Source of the DNA: Rubritepida flocculans DSM 14296
Lineage (GTDB): Bacteria > Pseudomonadota > Alphaproteobacteria > Acetobacterales > Acetobacteraceae
Reading direction: 5' to 3'
Assembly (NCBI RefSeq): GCF_000425365.1
Contig: NZ_AUDH01000001.1
Location: forward strand, 433,888 to 497,887
Length of the DNA stretch: 64,000 bases
Positions within the stretch are counted from its first letter, which is position 1, and the number at the start of each line of letters is the position of its first letter. Shown here piece by piece: positions 10,890 through 18,705 of this stretch. The notes under the pieces were generated by a model, which was not told where the DNA came from, ran no database searches, and saw only the letters and a list, made by a program, of their open reading frames with translations. A program made the translations under genes and the position numbers.

Positions 10890-12092
10890 ATGCCCGCCCT
10901 CGCCAGCCGCCTCGCCGAAGTGAAGGTCTCCGCCTCCGTCGTCATGGGCATGAAGGCGAGGGAGCTGGCGGCGAAGGGCATCCGCGTCATCAGCCTCGCT
11001 GCCGGCGAGCCGGACTTCCCCACCCCGCCGCACGCCATCGAGGCCGCGCACCGGGCCGCGCTCGCGGGCGACACCAAGTATCCTCCCCAGGGCGGCACGC
11101 CGGCGCTCAAGGCCGCCATCCGCCGCAAGTTCCTGCGCGACAACGGGCTCGACTACGCCGAGGACGAGATCCTCGTCACCAACGGGGGCAAGCAGGCCAT
11201 CTTCAACGCCTTCATGGCGACGCTCGACCCCGGCGACGAGGTGGTGATCCCCGCGCCCTACTGGATCAGCTACGCCGACATGGCGAAGGTGGCGGGCGGC
11301 GTGCCCGTCACCGTCTCCTGCCCGCAGAACAACGGCTTCAAGCTGCGCCCGGAGGATCTCGCGGCCGCGATCACCCCGCGCACCAAATGGGTGCTGCTGA
11401 ACTTCCCCAACAACCCCACGGGGGCCGCCTGCTCGCGCGCCGAGATGCAGGCCATCGCCGAGGTGCTGCTGCGCCACCCCCATGTGTGGGTGATGACGGA
11501 CGACATGTACGAGCACCTCGTCTATGACGGCTTCGAGTTCTGCACCATCGCGCAGGTAGAGCCCCGGCTGCGCGACCGCACGCTGACGGTGAACGGCGTC
11601 TCCAAGACCTACGCGATGACGGGCTGGCGCATCGGCTTCTGCGGCGGCCCGCGCGATCTGATCAAGGCGATGTTCAACATGCAGGGCCAGGCGACCAGCG
11701 GCGTCTCCACCGTGGGCCAGGCGGCGGCGGCCGCCGCGCTCGACGGCCCGCAGGATCTGGTGCGCGCGCGCGCGGCCGAATACCGCGCTCGGCGGGACTT
11801 CGTGGTGGAGGAGCTGAACAAGGCGCCGGGCATCGCCTGCCACAAGCCCGAGGGGGCCTTCTACGTCTTCCCCAACATCGCCGCCTGCCTGGGAAAGACC
11901 ACGCGCGGCGGCGCGCGCATCGAAAGCGATTCCGACTTCGCGCTCGCGCTGCTCGAGGAGGCGCATGTGGGCGTGGTGCAGGGCGCGGCCTATGGCATGT
12001 CGCCCTACATCCGCATCAGCTACGCCACCTCGATGGAGGAGCTGCGCGAGGCGATGCGCCGCATCCAGGAGTTCTGCGCGGGGCTGCGCTGA
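10890..12092 (+). CDS. aatA: Aspartate/aromatic aminotransferase (class I, PLP-dependent)
   Basis: A 400-residue fold-type I aminotransferase of the bacterial aspartate aminotransferase Ib subgroup, exchanging amino groups between aspartate and 2-oxoglutarate in the cytoplasm. Seen in order: VISLAAGEPDFPTP near the N-terminus, KYPPQGGTPALKAAI, the PLP-binding region ILVTNGGKQAIFNAFMATL, NFPNNPTGAA, and SKTYAMTGWRIGFCGGP with the Schiff-base lysine in SKTYAMTG. The C-terminal PYIRISYATSMEELREAM carries the substrate-binding arginine. The start ATG at 10890 gives the usual MPALASRLAEVKVSAS opening. The gene runs into a Bug gene on the opposite strand; a hairpin between them probably ends both transcripts. 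Some homologues prefer aromatic or prephenate-type substrates. Confidence 0.93.
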   Translation: MPALASRLAEVKVSASVVMGMKARELAAKGIRVISLAAGEPDFPTPPHAIEAAHRAALAGDTKYPPQGGTPALKAAIRRKFLRDNGLDYAEDEILVTNGGKQAIFNAFMATLDPGDEVVIPAPYWISYADMAKVAGGVPVTVSCPQNNGFKLRPEDLAAAITPRTKWVLLNFPNNPTGAACSRAEMQAIAEVLLRHPHVWVMTDDMYEHLVYDGFEFCTIAQVEPRLRDRTLTVNGVSKTYAMTGWRIGFCGGPRDLIKAMFNMQGQATSGVSTVGQAAAAAALDGPQDLVRARAAEYRARRDFVVEELNKAPGIACHKPEGAFYVFPNIAACLGKTTRGGARIESDSDFALALLEEAHVGVVQGAAYGMSPYIRISYATSMEELREAMRRIQEFCAGLR

Positions 12093-12121
12093 CCGGGGCG
12101 GCCTTCGCGCCGCCCGTATCA
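12090..12121. terminator. Stop-codon-nested hairpin between convergent genes
   Basis: The TGA of the aminotransferase (12090-12092) and the TGA of the Bug gene on the other strand (12119-12121) flank a stem of GGGCGGC (12096-12102) and GCCGCCC (12109-12115) with a 6-base loop. It probably works as a bidirectional terminator or 3' end protector. There is no U-run. The same layout recurs at 33502 and 55043. Confidence 0.6.
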
Positions 12122-13063
12122 ATCCCCCGGCCGGATGCCGGCTGCGCGCATCACGCCCGCGAACTTCGCCAGCTCCGCGTCGCGGAAGGCGGTGAAGTCG
12201 CGGCTGTTGCGATAGACGATGGGCGTGGCGAGGCGCTGGAACCCCTCGATCACGCCGGGCTGGCGCAGCGCGCGCGCGCAGGCCGCGTCCACGCGGGCGA
12301 GGAACTCGGCCGGCGTGCCGGCGGGCGCGAACAGCCCCGACCAGATGCCATAGACGATATCGTGCCCCAGCTCGCGCAGCGTGGGCGTGTCGGGGAACTC
12401 TGGCGTGCGGCGCTCGCTCAGAATCGCCAACGCGTGCAGGTTGTTCGCGCGCAGCGTGCCCGGCTGGTCGGCGAAGAGGCTCACATCGCCGCGCATCAGC
12501 GCCACCACCGCCTCGGCGTTCCCGCGGAAGGGGATGTGCGTCATCTCCACGCCCATCGCGCGCGCCATGGCCACGGTGGCGATGTGCGGCATGGAGCCGG
12601 GGCCGGTGCTGGCGAAGTTGAAGGCCCCGCGGGCCTCCCGCGCGCGGGAGGCGACCTCGGCCATGGTCCGCGGGCCGCCGGGTGCGGCCATCACCACCAC
12701 CGGCGTGTCCGCGATCTGGCAGATGGGCTGCAGGTCCGTCGGCCTGTAGGGCAGGTCATTGCGGAAATTGGGCTGGATGGCGATGGCCCCGATGGGCGAG
12801 AGCAGCAGCGTCTGCCCATCGGGCCGGGCGCGCGCCACCTCCGCCGCGCCGATGGTGCCGGCCGCGCCGATCGTGTTCTTCACCACCACCTGGGTGCCGA
12901 GCGCGGCGGAGAGTTCGGGCGCCAGCAGCCGCGCCATCAGGTCCGAGGGCCCGCCGGCGACGAAGTTCACCACCAGCGTGATGGGCTGGCCCTGCGCCCG
13001 CGCCGTGGCGGCGAGCAGCAGGGCGGGTGCCGCGAGCGCCGCGCGGCGGCCGAGGGCGTGCAT
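12119..13063 (-). CDS. Bug family tripartite tricarboxylate transporter substrate-binding protein (copy 2)
   Basis: A 314-residue periplasmic receptor of the Bug/TctC family. The N-terminal signal is MHALGRRAALAAPALLLAATARA, followed by QGQPITLVVNFVAGGPSDLM, the characteristic first beta strand and ligand loop. Other family markers are VVVKNTIGAAGTIGAAEVA, LLLSPIGAIAIQPNF, FASTGPGSMPHIATVAMA and HIPFRGNAEAVVALMRGDV. It is somewhat shorter than the other three Bug copies of the window. No permease genes adjoin. Its ligand is unknown; family members bind di- and tricarboxylates, nicotinate, amino acids and others. Downstream it meets the aminotransferase in convergent orientation. Confidence 0.94.
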   Translation of the reverse strand: MHALGRRAALAAPALLLAATARAQGQPITLVVNFVAGGPSDLMARLLAPELSAALGTQVVVKNTIGAAGTIGAAEVARARPDGQTLLLSPIGAIAIQPNFRNDLPYRPTDLQPICQIADTPVVVMAAPGGPRTMAEVASRAREARGAFNFASTGPGSMPHIATVAMARAMGVEMTHIPFRGNAEAVVALMRGDVSLFADQPGTLRANNLHALAILSERRTPEFPDTPTLRELGHDIVYGIWSGLFAPAGTPAEFLARVDAACARALRQPGVIEGFQRLATPIVYRNSRDFTAFRDAELAKFAGVMRAAGIRPGD

Positions 13064-13141
13064 GGTTTCCTCCGCTTCCTGTCGTTGCGCGAAGGCTAAC
13101 GAACCGCACCCGGCCGGCGCAACGAAAAGGGGCGATCCGCC

Positions 13142-13525
13142 CTAGGCCTCCACCTGGCAGCCCCCGCTGAGCACCGTGCCCACCACGAAGAGGGTGCGCG
13201 TGCGCCGCGCCTGCTCGCCCACGTAGCTGAAGGAGCAATGCGGGGTCCAGGTGACGATCTGCTGCGCCTCCACCTCGATGCGCAGGCTGCCGATGTCCTG
13301 CAGCAGGTTGCATTGCCGCTGGCCGAGCGCGAGCGTCGTCCAGGCCGTGGTGTGGCGCGTGCCCTGCCAGTCCGTGTAGGTGAGGCGGCTGCGCACGATG
13401 TAGCCCGCCTGGCTGGCGACGCAGATGCGCGTCTGCTGCTGCGCCCCGGCCGGCGCGGCGGCGGGCGGCGCGAAAAGCCCGAGCCCCAGCGCGAGGGCGC
13501 AGAGCGCGACGATTCGACGGGCCAT
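13142..13525 (-). CDS. Small secreted protein of unknown function
   Basis: I do not recognise this 127-residue protein. It starts MARRIVALCALALGLGLFAP, a signal sequence likely cleaved after PAGAQ, leaving about 100 exported residues. The mature part contains four cysteines (in TRICVAS, QRQCNLL, TPHCSFS and SGGCQVE), which could form two disulfides in the periplasm, and many beta-type stretches such as YIVRSRLTYTDWQGTRHTTAW and RTRTLFVVGTVLSGG. The pattern suggests a compact disulfide-bonded beta domain. ATG 13525 is the only start that gives the signal peptide. It diverges from the GlcD-like oxidase gene; the roughly 140 bases between carry both control regions. Function cannot be inferred from neighbours. 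Confidence 0.75.
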   Translation of the reverse strand: MARRIVALCALALGLGLFAPPAAAPAGAQQQTRICVASQAGYIVRSRLTYTDWQGTRHTTAWTTLALGQRQCNLLQDIGSLRIEVEAQQIVTWTPHCSFSYVGEQARRTRTLFVVGTVLSGGCQVEA

Positions 13526-13664
13526 GGCGATGCTCCTCTCTGGCGCCGCCATCCTGCGCCCCCGCCGCCCGCCGCGCCAATCGGCCGTGCGGATCGCGGG
13601 CATCGCCGCCGCCTCGCCCCGCCCTGCCGCGCATGCTAGGCCAGCGGCGGAAGGAACGGCCGCC

Positions 13665-15068
13665 ATGAACCCCATCCCCCCCCGCCCCGTGGACCAGGTG
13701 ATCGCCGCCGCGCGCGGCTTCCTGGGCGAGCGGATCACGCTGAACGACGCGATCCGCCAGCAGCACAGCCGCGGCGAGGACACGACGCGCCCCACCCTGC
13801 CCGACGCCGTGGCCTTCGTGGAGACGACGGAGGAGGTGAGCCGCCTTCTCGCCCTGTGCCACGCCCATCGCGTGCCGGTGACGCCCTTCGGCGCGGGCAC
13901 CTCGCTCGAGGGCCATGTGAACCCGGTGCGGGCGGGGATCTCGCTCGACCTCTCGCGCATGACCGCCATCCTCGAGGTGAGCGCGGAGGACATGGACTGC
14001 CTGGTGGAGCCGGGCGTGACGCGCCAGCAGCTCAACGCCCATCTGCGGGATCAGGGGCTGTTCTTCCCCGTGGACCCGGGCAGCCACTGCACGCTGGGCG
14101 GCATGTGCGCCACCCGCGCCAGCGGCACCAACGCCGTGCGCTACGGCACCATGCGCGAGAACGTGCTGGGCCTGGAGGTGGTGCTGGCCGATGGCCGCGT
14201 GATCACCACCGGCGGGCGCACGCGCAAGGCGGCGCACGGCTACGACCTGACGCGGCTGTTCGTCGGCAGCGAGGGCACGCTCGGCGTCGTCACGAAGATC
14301 CGCCTGCGCCTCGCGGGCATCCCCGAGGCCATGGTCTCCGCCATCTGCGCCTTCGAGACGCTGGAGGGGGCGGTGAACAGCGTCATCGCCACCATGCAGG
14401 CGGGCATTCCCGTCGCGCGGATCGAGCTGCTGGACGAGGCGCAGATGGAAGCCTGCATCGCCTACTCCAAGCTCGATCACCTGCGCGCCGTGCCCACCCT
14501 GTTCCTCGAGTTCCACGGCAGCGCGGCCGCGGTGGCCGAGCAGGCGGAGGCGGTGCAGGCCATCGCCGCCGAGCATGGCGGCAGCGGTTTCGAGTGGGCG
14601 CGCGAGGCCGAGGCGCGCAACCGCCTCTGGCAGGCGCGGCACGACGCCTACTGGGCCGGCATCGCCTGGCGGCCGGGCAAGCGGGGCATCACGACCGACG
14701 TGTGCGTGCCCATCTCGCGCCTCGCCGAAGCCCTGCTCGGCGCGAAGGCGGACATCGCGGCCAGCGGCTTCGAGGCGCCCATCGTCGGCCATGTGGGCGA
14801 CGGCAACTTCCACACCATCATCCTGGTGGACGAGGGCGACGCGGCGCAGATGGAACGCGCCTGGGAGCTGGACCGCAGGATCGTCGCGCGTGCGCTCGCA
14901 CTCGGCGGCACCTGCTCGGGCGAGCATGGCGTGGGGCTCGGCAAGCGCGAGTTCCTGGAGCCCGAGCACGGCGCGGAGGCGCTCGCGGTCATGCGCGCGC
15001 TGAAGGCGACGCTCGACCCGCACGGCATCATGAACCCGGGCAAGCTGCTTCCCGACGCGCCGGCATGA
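13665..15068 (+). CDS. FAD-binding oxidase, GlcD/D-lactate dehydrogenase type
   Basis: A 467-residue flavoenzyme of the GlcD/Dld family, which oxidises 2-hydroxy acids such as glycolate or D-lactate and passes electrons to the respiratory chain or cytochrome c. The PCMH-type FAD domain is clear: VPVTPFGAGTSLEGHVNPV around residue 75, FFPVDPGSHCTLGGMCATRASGTNAVRYG, and GLEVVLADGRVITTGGRTRK. The C-terminal cap ends with CSGEHGVGLGKREFLEPEHG and DPHGIMNPGKLLP, the family signature. The start at 13665 follows a good GGAAGGAA ribosome site. The companion FeS subunits glcE and glcF are absent, so a single-subunit D-lactate-type dehydrogenase is more likely than glycolate oxidase. The exact substrate is not determinable. 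Confidence 0.92.
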   Translation: MNPIPPRPVDQVIAAARGFLGERITLNDAIRQQHSRGEDTTRPTLPDAVAFVETTEEVSRLLALCHAHRVPVTPFGAGTSLEGHVNPVRAGISLDLSRMTAILEVSAEDMDCLVEPGVTRQQLNAHLRDQGLFFPVDPGSHCTLGGMCATRASGTNAVRYGTMRENVLGLEVVLADGRVITTGGRTRKAAHGYDLTRLFVGSEGTLGVVTKIRLRLAGIPEAMVSAICAFETLEGAVNSVIATMQAGIPVARIELLDEAQMEACIAYSKLDHLRAVPTLFLEFHGSAAAVAEQAEAVQAIAAEHGGSGFEWAREAEARNRLWQARHDAYWAGIAWRPGKRGITTDVCVPISRLAEALLGAKADIAASGFEAPIVGHVGDGNFHTIILVDEGDAAQMERAWELDRRIVARALALGGTCSGEHGVGLGKREFLEPEHGAEALAVMRALKATLDPHGIMNPGKLLPDAPA

Positions 15069-15114
15069 TACGGGCGGCGGCGTGCCGAGACAAAGTCAGC
15101 CAGCGGCCGCCGGC

Positions 15115-16299
15115 ATGAGCCCGCCCGCGCCCGCGGGCTTCCTGCTGCCGCTGCTGGCGCTCGCGCTCGGGCATGTGTTCTCCAACGCGGTGCGCACCCT
15201 GCCCGCCGTGGCGACGGATCTGCTGACGCGGGATCTCGCCATCACCGCCGAGACGCTGGCCGCCATCACCGGCGCCTTTCCCGCCGCCTTCGCGCTGGCG
15301 ATGATCCCGGTGGGCGTGGCGCTGGATCGCTACGGGGTGCGGCCCGTCGCGCTCACGCTGCTCGGCATCGGGGCGGTGGGCTGCGCGGTGGCGGCGCTGG
15401 CGCCGGGGGCGGGCACGCTGCTGGCGGCGCAGATCGTGCTCGGCATCGGCTGCTCGGGGATGCTGATGGCGCCGATGACCCATGCGGCGCGGGTGCTCGA
15501 CCAGGGGCGCTTCAACCTGTGGTCGGGGCTGATCCAGGCGATCGCCAACGGGGGGATGCTGCTCTCCGCGAGCCCGCTGGCCTTTCTGGTCGAGGCGGCG
15601 GGCTGGCGGGCGGGGTTCTGGGCCTGCCTCGGCCTCGCGGGGCTCGCCTTCGCCGCGGTGGCGCTGACGCTGCCCGCCGCGCCGCCGGCGCGGGAGCCGG
15701 GGCGCACCCTGGCGGCCGACACGCGCGCGGTGATCCGGCTGCTGGGCGCGCCGCAACTGCGCGGGCTCTTCGCCATCGCCTTCGTGAGCTTCGGGGCGGT
15801 GCTGGGGGTGCGGGGCCTGTGGGGCGGGCCCTGGCTGATGGAGGTCAAGGGGCTCTCGCGCATCGAGGCGGGGCATGTGCTCTTCGCCGCCACCCTGGCG
15901 CTGGTGCTGGGCCCGCCGCTGGCGGGGCTGGCGGTGGCCCGGCTGGGGCGGCTGCCCTGGCTGCTGGCCGGGGGGCATGTGCTGGCGGCGGGCTTCATCC
16001 TGGCGCTGCTGGCGGGTGGGCCGGCCGGCACGGGCCCCGCGGCGGATGCGGCGCTGATGCTGGGCTTCGGCCTCGCCATCTCCTTCCAGGTGCTGTGCTT
16101 CGCGCGGCTGCGCGCCCTGGTGCGGCCGGAGGAGGCGGGGCGCGCCCTCTCGGCCCAGAACATGTACTTCTTCGGCGGCGCGGCCGTGCTGCAGGGCGTC
16201 TCGGGCTTGGCCGCGCTCGCGGGCGGGGTGGGGGCGGCGCTGGCCAGCTTCGCGCTGGCCCTGCTGCTGGGCGCGGCGCTCTACCTCCGCCGCCCGTGA
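15115..16299 (+). CDS. MFS transporter
   Basis: A 394-residue major facilitator superfamily permease of the inner membrane. Alternating hydrophobic helices are visible throughout, e.g. FLLPLLALALGHVFSNAV as helix 1, IGAVGCAVAALAPGAGTLLA, and in the second half GLFAIAFVSFGAVLGVRG. The loop between helices 2 and 3 has the MFS-type MIPVGVALDRYGVRPV (a form of GxxxDRxGRR). About 12 helices fit the length. The start is taken as ATG 15115; an in-frame GTG at 15082 would add 11 polar residues. It follows the oxidase gene by 46 bases on the same strand and might carry its substrate, but that is only suggested by position. Confidence 0.88.
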   Translation: MSPPAPAGFLLPLLALALGHVFSNAVRTLPAVATDLLTRDLAITAETLAAITGAFPAAFALAMIPVGVALDRYGVRPVALTLLGIGAVGCAVAALAPGAGTLLAAQIVLGIGCSGMLMAPMTHAARVLDQGRFNLWSGLIQAIANGGMLLSASPLAFLVEAAGWRAGFWACLGLAGLAFAAVALTLPAAPPAREPGRTLAADTRAVIRLLGAPQLRGLFAIAFVSFGAVLGVRGLWGGPWLMEVKGLSRIEAGHVLFAATLALVLGPPLAGLAVARLGRLPWLLAGGHVLAAGFILALLAGGPAGTGPAADAALMLGFGLAISFQVLCFARLRALVRPEEAGRALSAQNMYFFGGAAVLQGVSGLAALAGGVGAALASFALALLLGAALYLRRP

Positions 16300-16312
16300 G
16301 CGGCGGGGCGGC

Positions 16313-16741
16313 TCAGCGCCCCTGGCCCATCAGGCCGCGCAGCTCCTCCATCGCCTCGGAGAAGCGGCGGTTCAGCACTTCCATGGCCTCGCCGTTGGAC
16401 TTCTGGATGAGGTCCGCCAGCTCCTTCATGTTGGCCACGGCGCGCTCATAGGCGGCCTTCATCGCCTCGGCCTGCTGCTGCGCCTTCTGCGCCGGGTTGC
16501 CCTCCAGCGAGGCGAGGTTCTGCATGGTCTGCGCCAGCTCGGCCATGGCCTGCTGGAGGATGTCGAGGTTGCGCCGCGCCAGCGCCTGGGCGCCCTCCAT
16601 GGCGAGGCGGTTGGCCGCCACCATGGCCTCCAGGTTGCGCTTCTGCGCGTCGGCGAGCGCCTGGAGCTGCTCCGCGCTGGGCAGCTTCATGCTGCCGAAC
16701 AGCTTCATCATCTCCTCGGCGTTGAAGGGCGAGCCGGCCAT
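16313..16741 (-). CDS. Phasin family protein (phasin 1)
   Basis: A 142-residue helical protein of the phasin family, small amphipathic proteins that coat polyhydroxyalkanoate granules. The sequence MAGSPFNAEEMMKLFGSMKL is followed by long uninterrupted helices rich in Ala, Gln, Glu and Met, with ALADAQKRNLEAMVAANRLA near residue 30-50, the typical phasin core, and AMKAAYERAVANMKELADLI near residue 95-115. No signal peptide or cysteine is present. ATG 16741 is chosen over an upstream in-frame ATG since the latter would overlap the operator. A perfect palindrome lies 18 bases before this start and recurs in front of the second phasin gene at 37399. It follows a TetR gene on the same strand. Confidence 0.85.
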   Translation of the reverse strand: MAGSPFNAEEMMKLFGSMKLPSAEQLQALADAQKRNLEAMVAANRLAMEGAQALARRNLDILQQAMAELAQTMQNLASLEGNPAQKAQQQAEAMKAAYERAVANMKELADLIQKSNGEAMEVLNRRFSEAMEELRGLMGQGR

Positions 16742-16758
16742 GCTGTCATTCCCCCGCT

Positions 16759-16775
16759 TTTGTGCGGCGCACAAA
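16759..16775. promoter_or_regulatory. Perfect inverted repeat in phasin 1 promoter (candidate PhaR-type operator)
   Basis: TTTGTGCGGCGCACAAA is a palindrome with 8-base arms around one central base. It lies 18 bases upstream of the phasin 1 ATG. On the minus strand it sits at the -10/start region of the candidate promoter. Its 15-base core is identical, in gene orientation, to the one at 37272-37286 before phasin 2. The half-site spacing TGC-N3-GCA matches PhaR-type sites. Confidence 0.65.
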
Positions 16776-16802
16776 CTACGCGCGGGGAATAGGTCCGGTC
16801 AA
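16773..16802 (-). promoter_or_regulatory. Candidate sigma-70 promoter for phasin 1
   Basis: On the minus strand TTGACC (16797-16802) is followed after 18 bases by TAGTTT (16773-16778). The -35 overlaps the stop codon of the TetR gene, so phasin 1 can be transcribed separately from it. The palindrome overlaps the -10. Confidence 0.4.
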
Positions 16803-17428
16803 ATCTCTTCTTGTTTCAACGCCGTGTCGGGCGCGGGGGCCTCCTCCCGCCCCAGGCCGAGGGAGCGCGCGGCCTTGTCGGCCCGGTCCAGCGCGCGGTC
16901 CAGCGCGGCCATGGTGGGCGAGAGATCCTGCGTCTCGTCCTTCTCCCAGGCGCGCAGCGCGGCGAGCCAGACGAGCGCGAGCCCATGCGCGCGCGCGGCA
17001 CCCCTGGGCCCGCCGGCCTCCAGCCCCGCCGCCTCCAGCATCCAGGCCATGGAGGCGGGCATCTGCGCGGCGAGCCAGAGGGCGAGGGCGGGGTCGCGCG
17101 GCAGGTCGCGCATCAGGCGGGTGATGCCGGCGCGGTGCGGCTGCATCGCGTCCAGCCGGCGCATCAGCACGTCGAACAGACGGTCCCGCGCGGTGGAGCT
17201 GCTGTCTTCCACCGTGCCGGCGATCACCTCCTGCTCCACCGCGGCGAGGTGGGCGCGCAGGAAGGCCAGCGGGCCGGGGAAGCGGCGGCGCAGCTCGGCC
17301 AGCGGCACGCCGGCCTCGGCGGCCACGGCGCGCAGCGTCAGCCCCTCCCAGCCCGTGCCGGCGAGCACGCGCCAGAAGGCGGCGAGGAGGGCGGAATCGG
17401 CGCCGGGCTCGGCGGGCAGGTCGCTCAT
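16799..17428 (-). CDS. TetR family transcriptional regulator
   Basis: A 209-residue DNA-binding protein of the TetR/AcrR type. The N-terminal helix-turn-helix is LAGTGWEGLTLRAVAAEAGV followed by PLAELRRRFPGPLAFLRAHL, matching the usual W/S-x-LTxRxVAxxAGVxxxxLYxxFxxK pattern, although Y is replaced by R (ELRRRF). The remainder is helical and would form the ligand-binding or dimer domain; RLFDVLMRRLDAMQPHRAGI resembles the COQ9/TetR_C type. It ends 57 bases before the phasin 1 start on the same strand, so it may regulate or respond to storage-granule or fatty-acid state, though that is inference from position. Effector unknown. Confidence 0.85.
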   Translation of the reverse strand: MSDLPAEPGADSALLAAFWRVLAGTGWEGLTLRAVAAEAGVPLAELRRRFPGPLAFLRAHLAAVEQEVIAGTVEDSSSTARDRLFDVLMRRLDAMQPHRAGITRLMRDLPRDPALALWLAAQMPASMAWMLEAAGLEAGGPRGAARAHGLALVWLAALRAWEKDETQDLSPTMAALDRALDRADKAARSLGLGREEAPAPDTALKQEEI

Positions 17429-17468
17429 GGGGCGCAGATTGGGCGGTTCGCGCGGAAAGGGAAGAGAG

Positions 17469-18593
17469 TCATGCCGGCGCGAGGCGCAGGATGCGCCCCT
17501 GCGTCTCGTCGGTCAGGGCCAGCAGCGCGCCGTCGGGGGCGAAGACCACCTGCCGCAGCCGGGACTGGCCCCAGAGCAGCCGCTCCTCCGCGCCCGGCCG
17601 GTCCCCCGCCATTTCCAGCCGCAGCAGCCCGGGCGGGTTGAGGCAGGCGAGGAAGAGATCGCCCCGCCAGGGGCCCTCGGGCGGGGCGAAGGCGATGCCC
17701 GAGGGGCTGATGGAGGGCGTCCAGACGCGCAGCGGGTCGGTCAGGCCGGGGCCGGTGGTGCGCCCGCCCGCGATGCTCCCGCCCCAGTATTCGCGGCCAT
17801 GCGTCGCGTGGGGCCAGCCGTAGTTGCGCCCGGGCTCGATCAGGTTCAGCTCGTCCCCGCCGCGCGGCCCGAACTCGGCGGCGAGGAGGCTGCCGGTGAC
17901 GGGGTGGAAGGCGATGCCCTGCGGGTTGCGGTGGCCGAGCGTCCAGATCTCGCCGCGCCAGCCGGGGCGGCCGACGAAGGGGTTGTCGGCCGGGATCATC
18001 CCCTCGCGCGTGAGGCGGATGATCTTGCCCGCCAGGTCGTCGCCGCGCTGGGCGCGCTCGCGCTGCTCGTTGCGGTCGCCGGTGGTGAGGAAGAGGTGCC
18101 GGCCATCGGGGCTGAAGGCGATCCGTCCGCCGTAATGCAGCCGCCCGCGCGCCTGCGCGGGGGTGGCGTCGAGCACCGGGGCCGCGCCCTCCAGCCGCTC
18201 GCCCGCCAGGCGCGCGCGCCAGAGCCGGGTCAGCGCCCCGCCCTCCACCAGCATGGAGGCGGCGAAGAAGACTTCGCCCGTGCGGGCGACATCGGGCGCG
18301 GGGCGGAGGTCGAGCAGCCCGCCCTGGCCGCCCGGCTCCACCGCCGGCACGCCGGCCAGCGGGGCGGAGAGGCGGCCATCGGGCGCGATCAGCCGCACCC
18401 GCCCCGGCCGCTCGCTGACGATGAAGCGCCCATCGGGCAGGAAGCCGCCGCCCCAGGGCCGCTCCAGCCCGGCGGCGAAGACCGAGAGCCGCATCGGCCC
18501 GCGCCCGGTGGCGATGACCTCGGACTGCGCGGCCGCGGGGGCGGCGGCGAGCAGGGCGGGGGCGGCGAGCAGCGCGCGGCGGGACGCATCCAT
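17469..18593 (-). CDS. PQQ-type soluble aldose sugar dehydrogenase
   Basis: A 374-residue periplasmic beta-propeller of the glucose/sorbosone dehydrogenase family (YliI/Asd type), which oxidises aldoses with pyrroloquinoline quinone. The signal peptide is MDASRRALLAAPALLAAAPAAAQ. The propeller starts with GLERPWGGGFLPDGRFIVSE, typical for the family, and contains GQGGLLDLRPAPD, LHYGGRIAFSPDGRHLFLTT, GHRNPQGIAFHPVTG and the calcium/PQQ region GDELNLIEPGRNYGWPHATHG. The ATG at 18593 is the start that yields the signal peptide. It lies 40 bases upstream of the TetR gene on the same strand. Whether PQQ is made by this organism cannot be seen here; no pqq genes are in the window. Confidence 0.9.
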   Translation of the reverse strand: MDASRRALLAAPALLAAAPAAAQSEVIATGRGPMRLSVFAAGLERPWGGGFLPDGRFIVSERPGRVRLIAPDGRLSAPLAGVPAVEPGGQGGLLDLRPAPDVARTGEVFFAASMLVEGGALTRLWRARLAGERLEGAAPVLDATPAQARGRLHYGGRIAFSPDGRHLFLTTGDRNEQRERAQRGDDLAGKIIRLTREGMIPADNPFVGRPGWRGEIWTLGHRNPQGIAFHPVTGSLLAAEFGPRGGDELNLIEPGRNYGWPHATHGREYWGGSIAGGRTTGPGLTDPLRVWTPSISPSGIAFAPPEGPWRGDLFLACLNPPGLLRLEMAGDRPGAEERLLWGQSRLRQVVFAPDGALLALTDETQGRILRLAPA

Positions 18594-18705
18594 GCCCGCA
18601 CATCTGGGGTGGGCCGCCCCGGCTCGAAGGGGGGGGCGCGACACGCTTCGTGACGCGCCGGCCCATTTCGCGACGCGGCGCGGCCGGGCTATGCCCCGCC
18701 TCTGC

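Noticed and set aside
9837..12122. A fused long protein of accA with an N-terminal extension of 440 residues.
   Set aside because: The extension is antisense to the aminotransferase gene; AccA has its normal N-terminus at ATG 10793.
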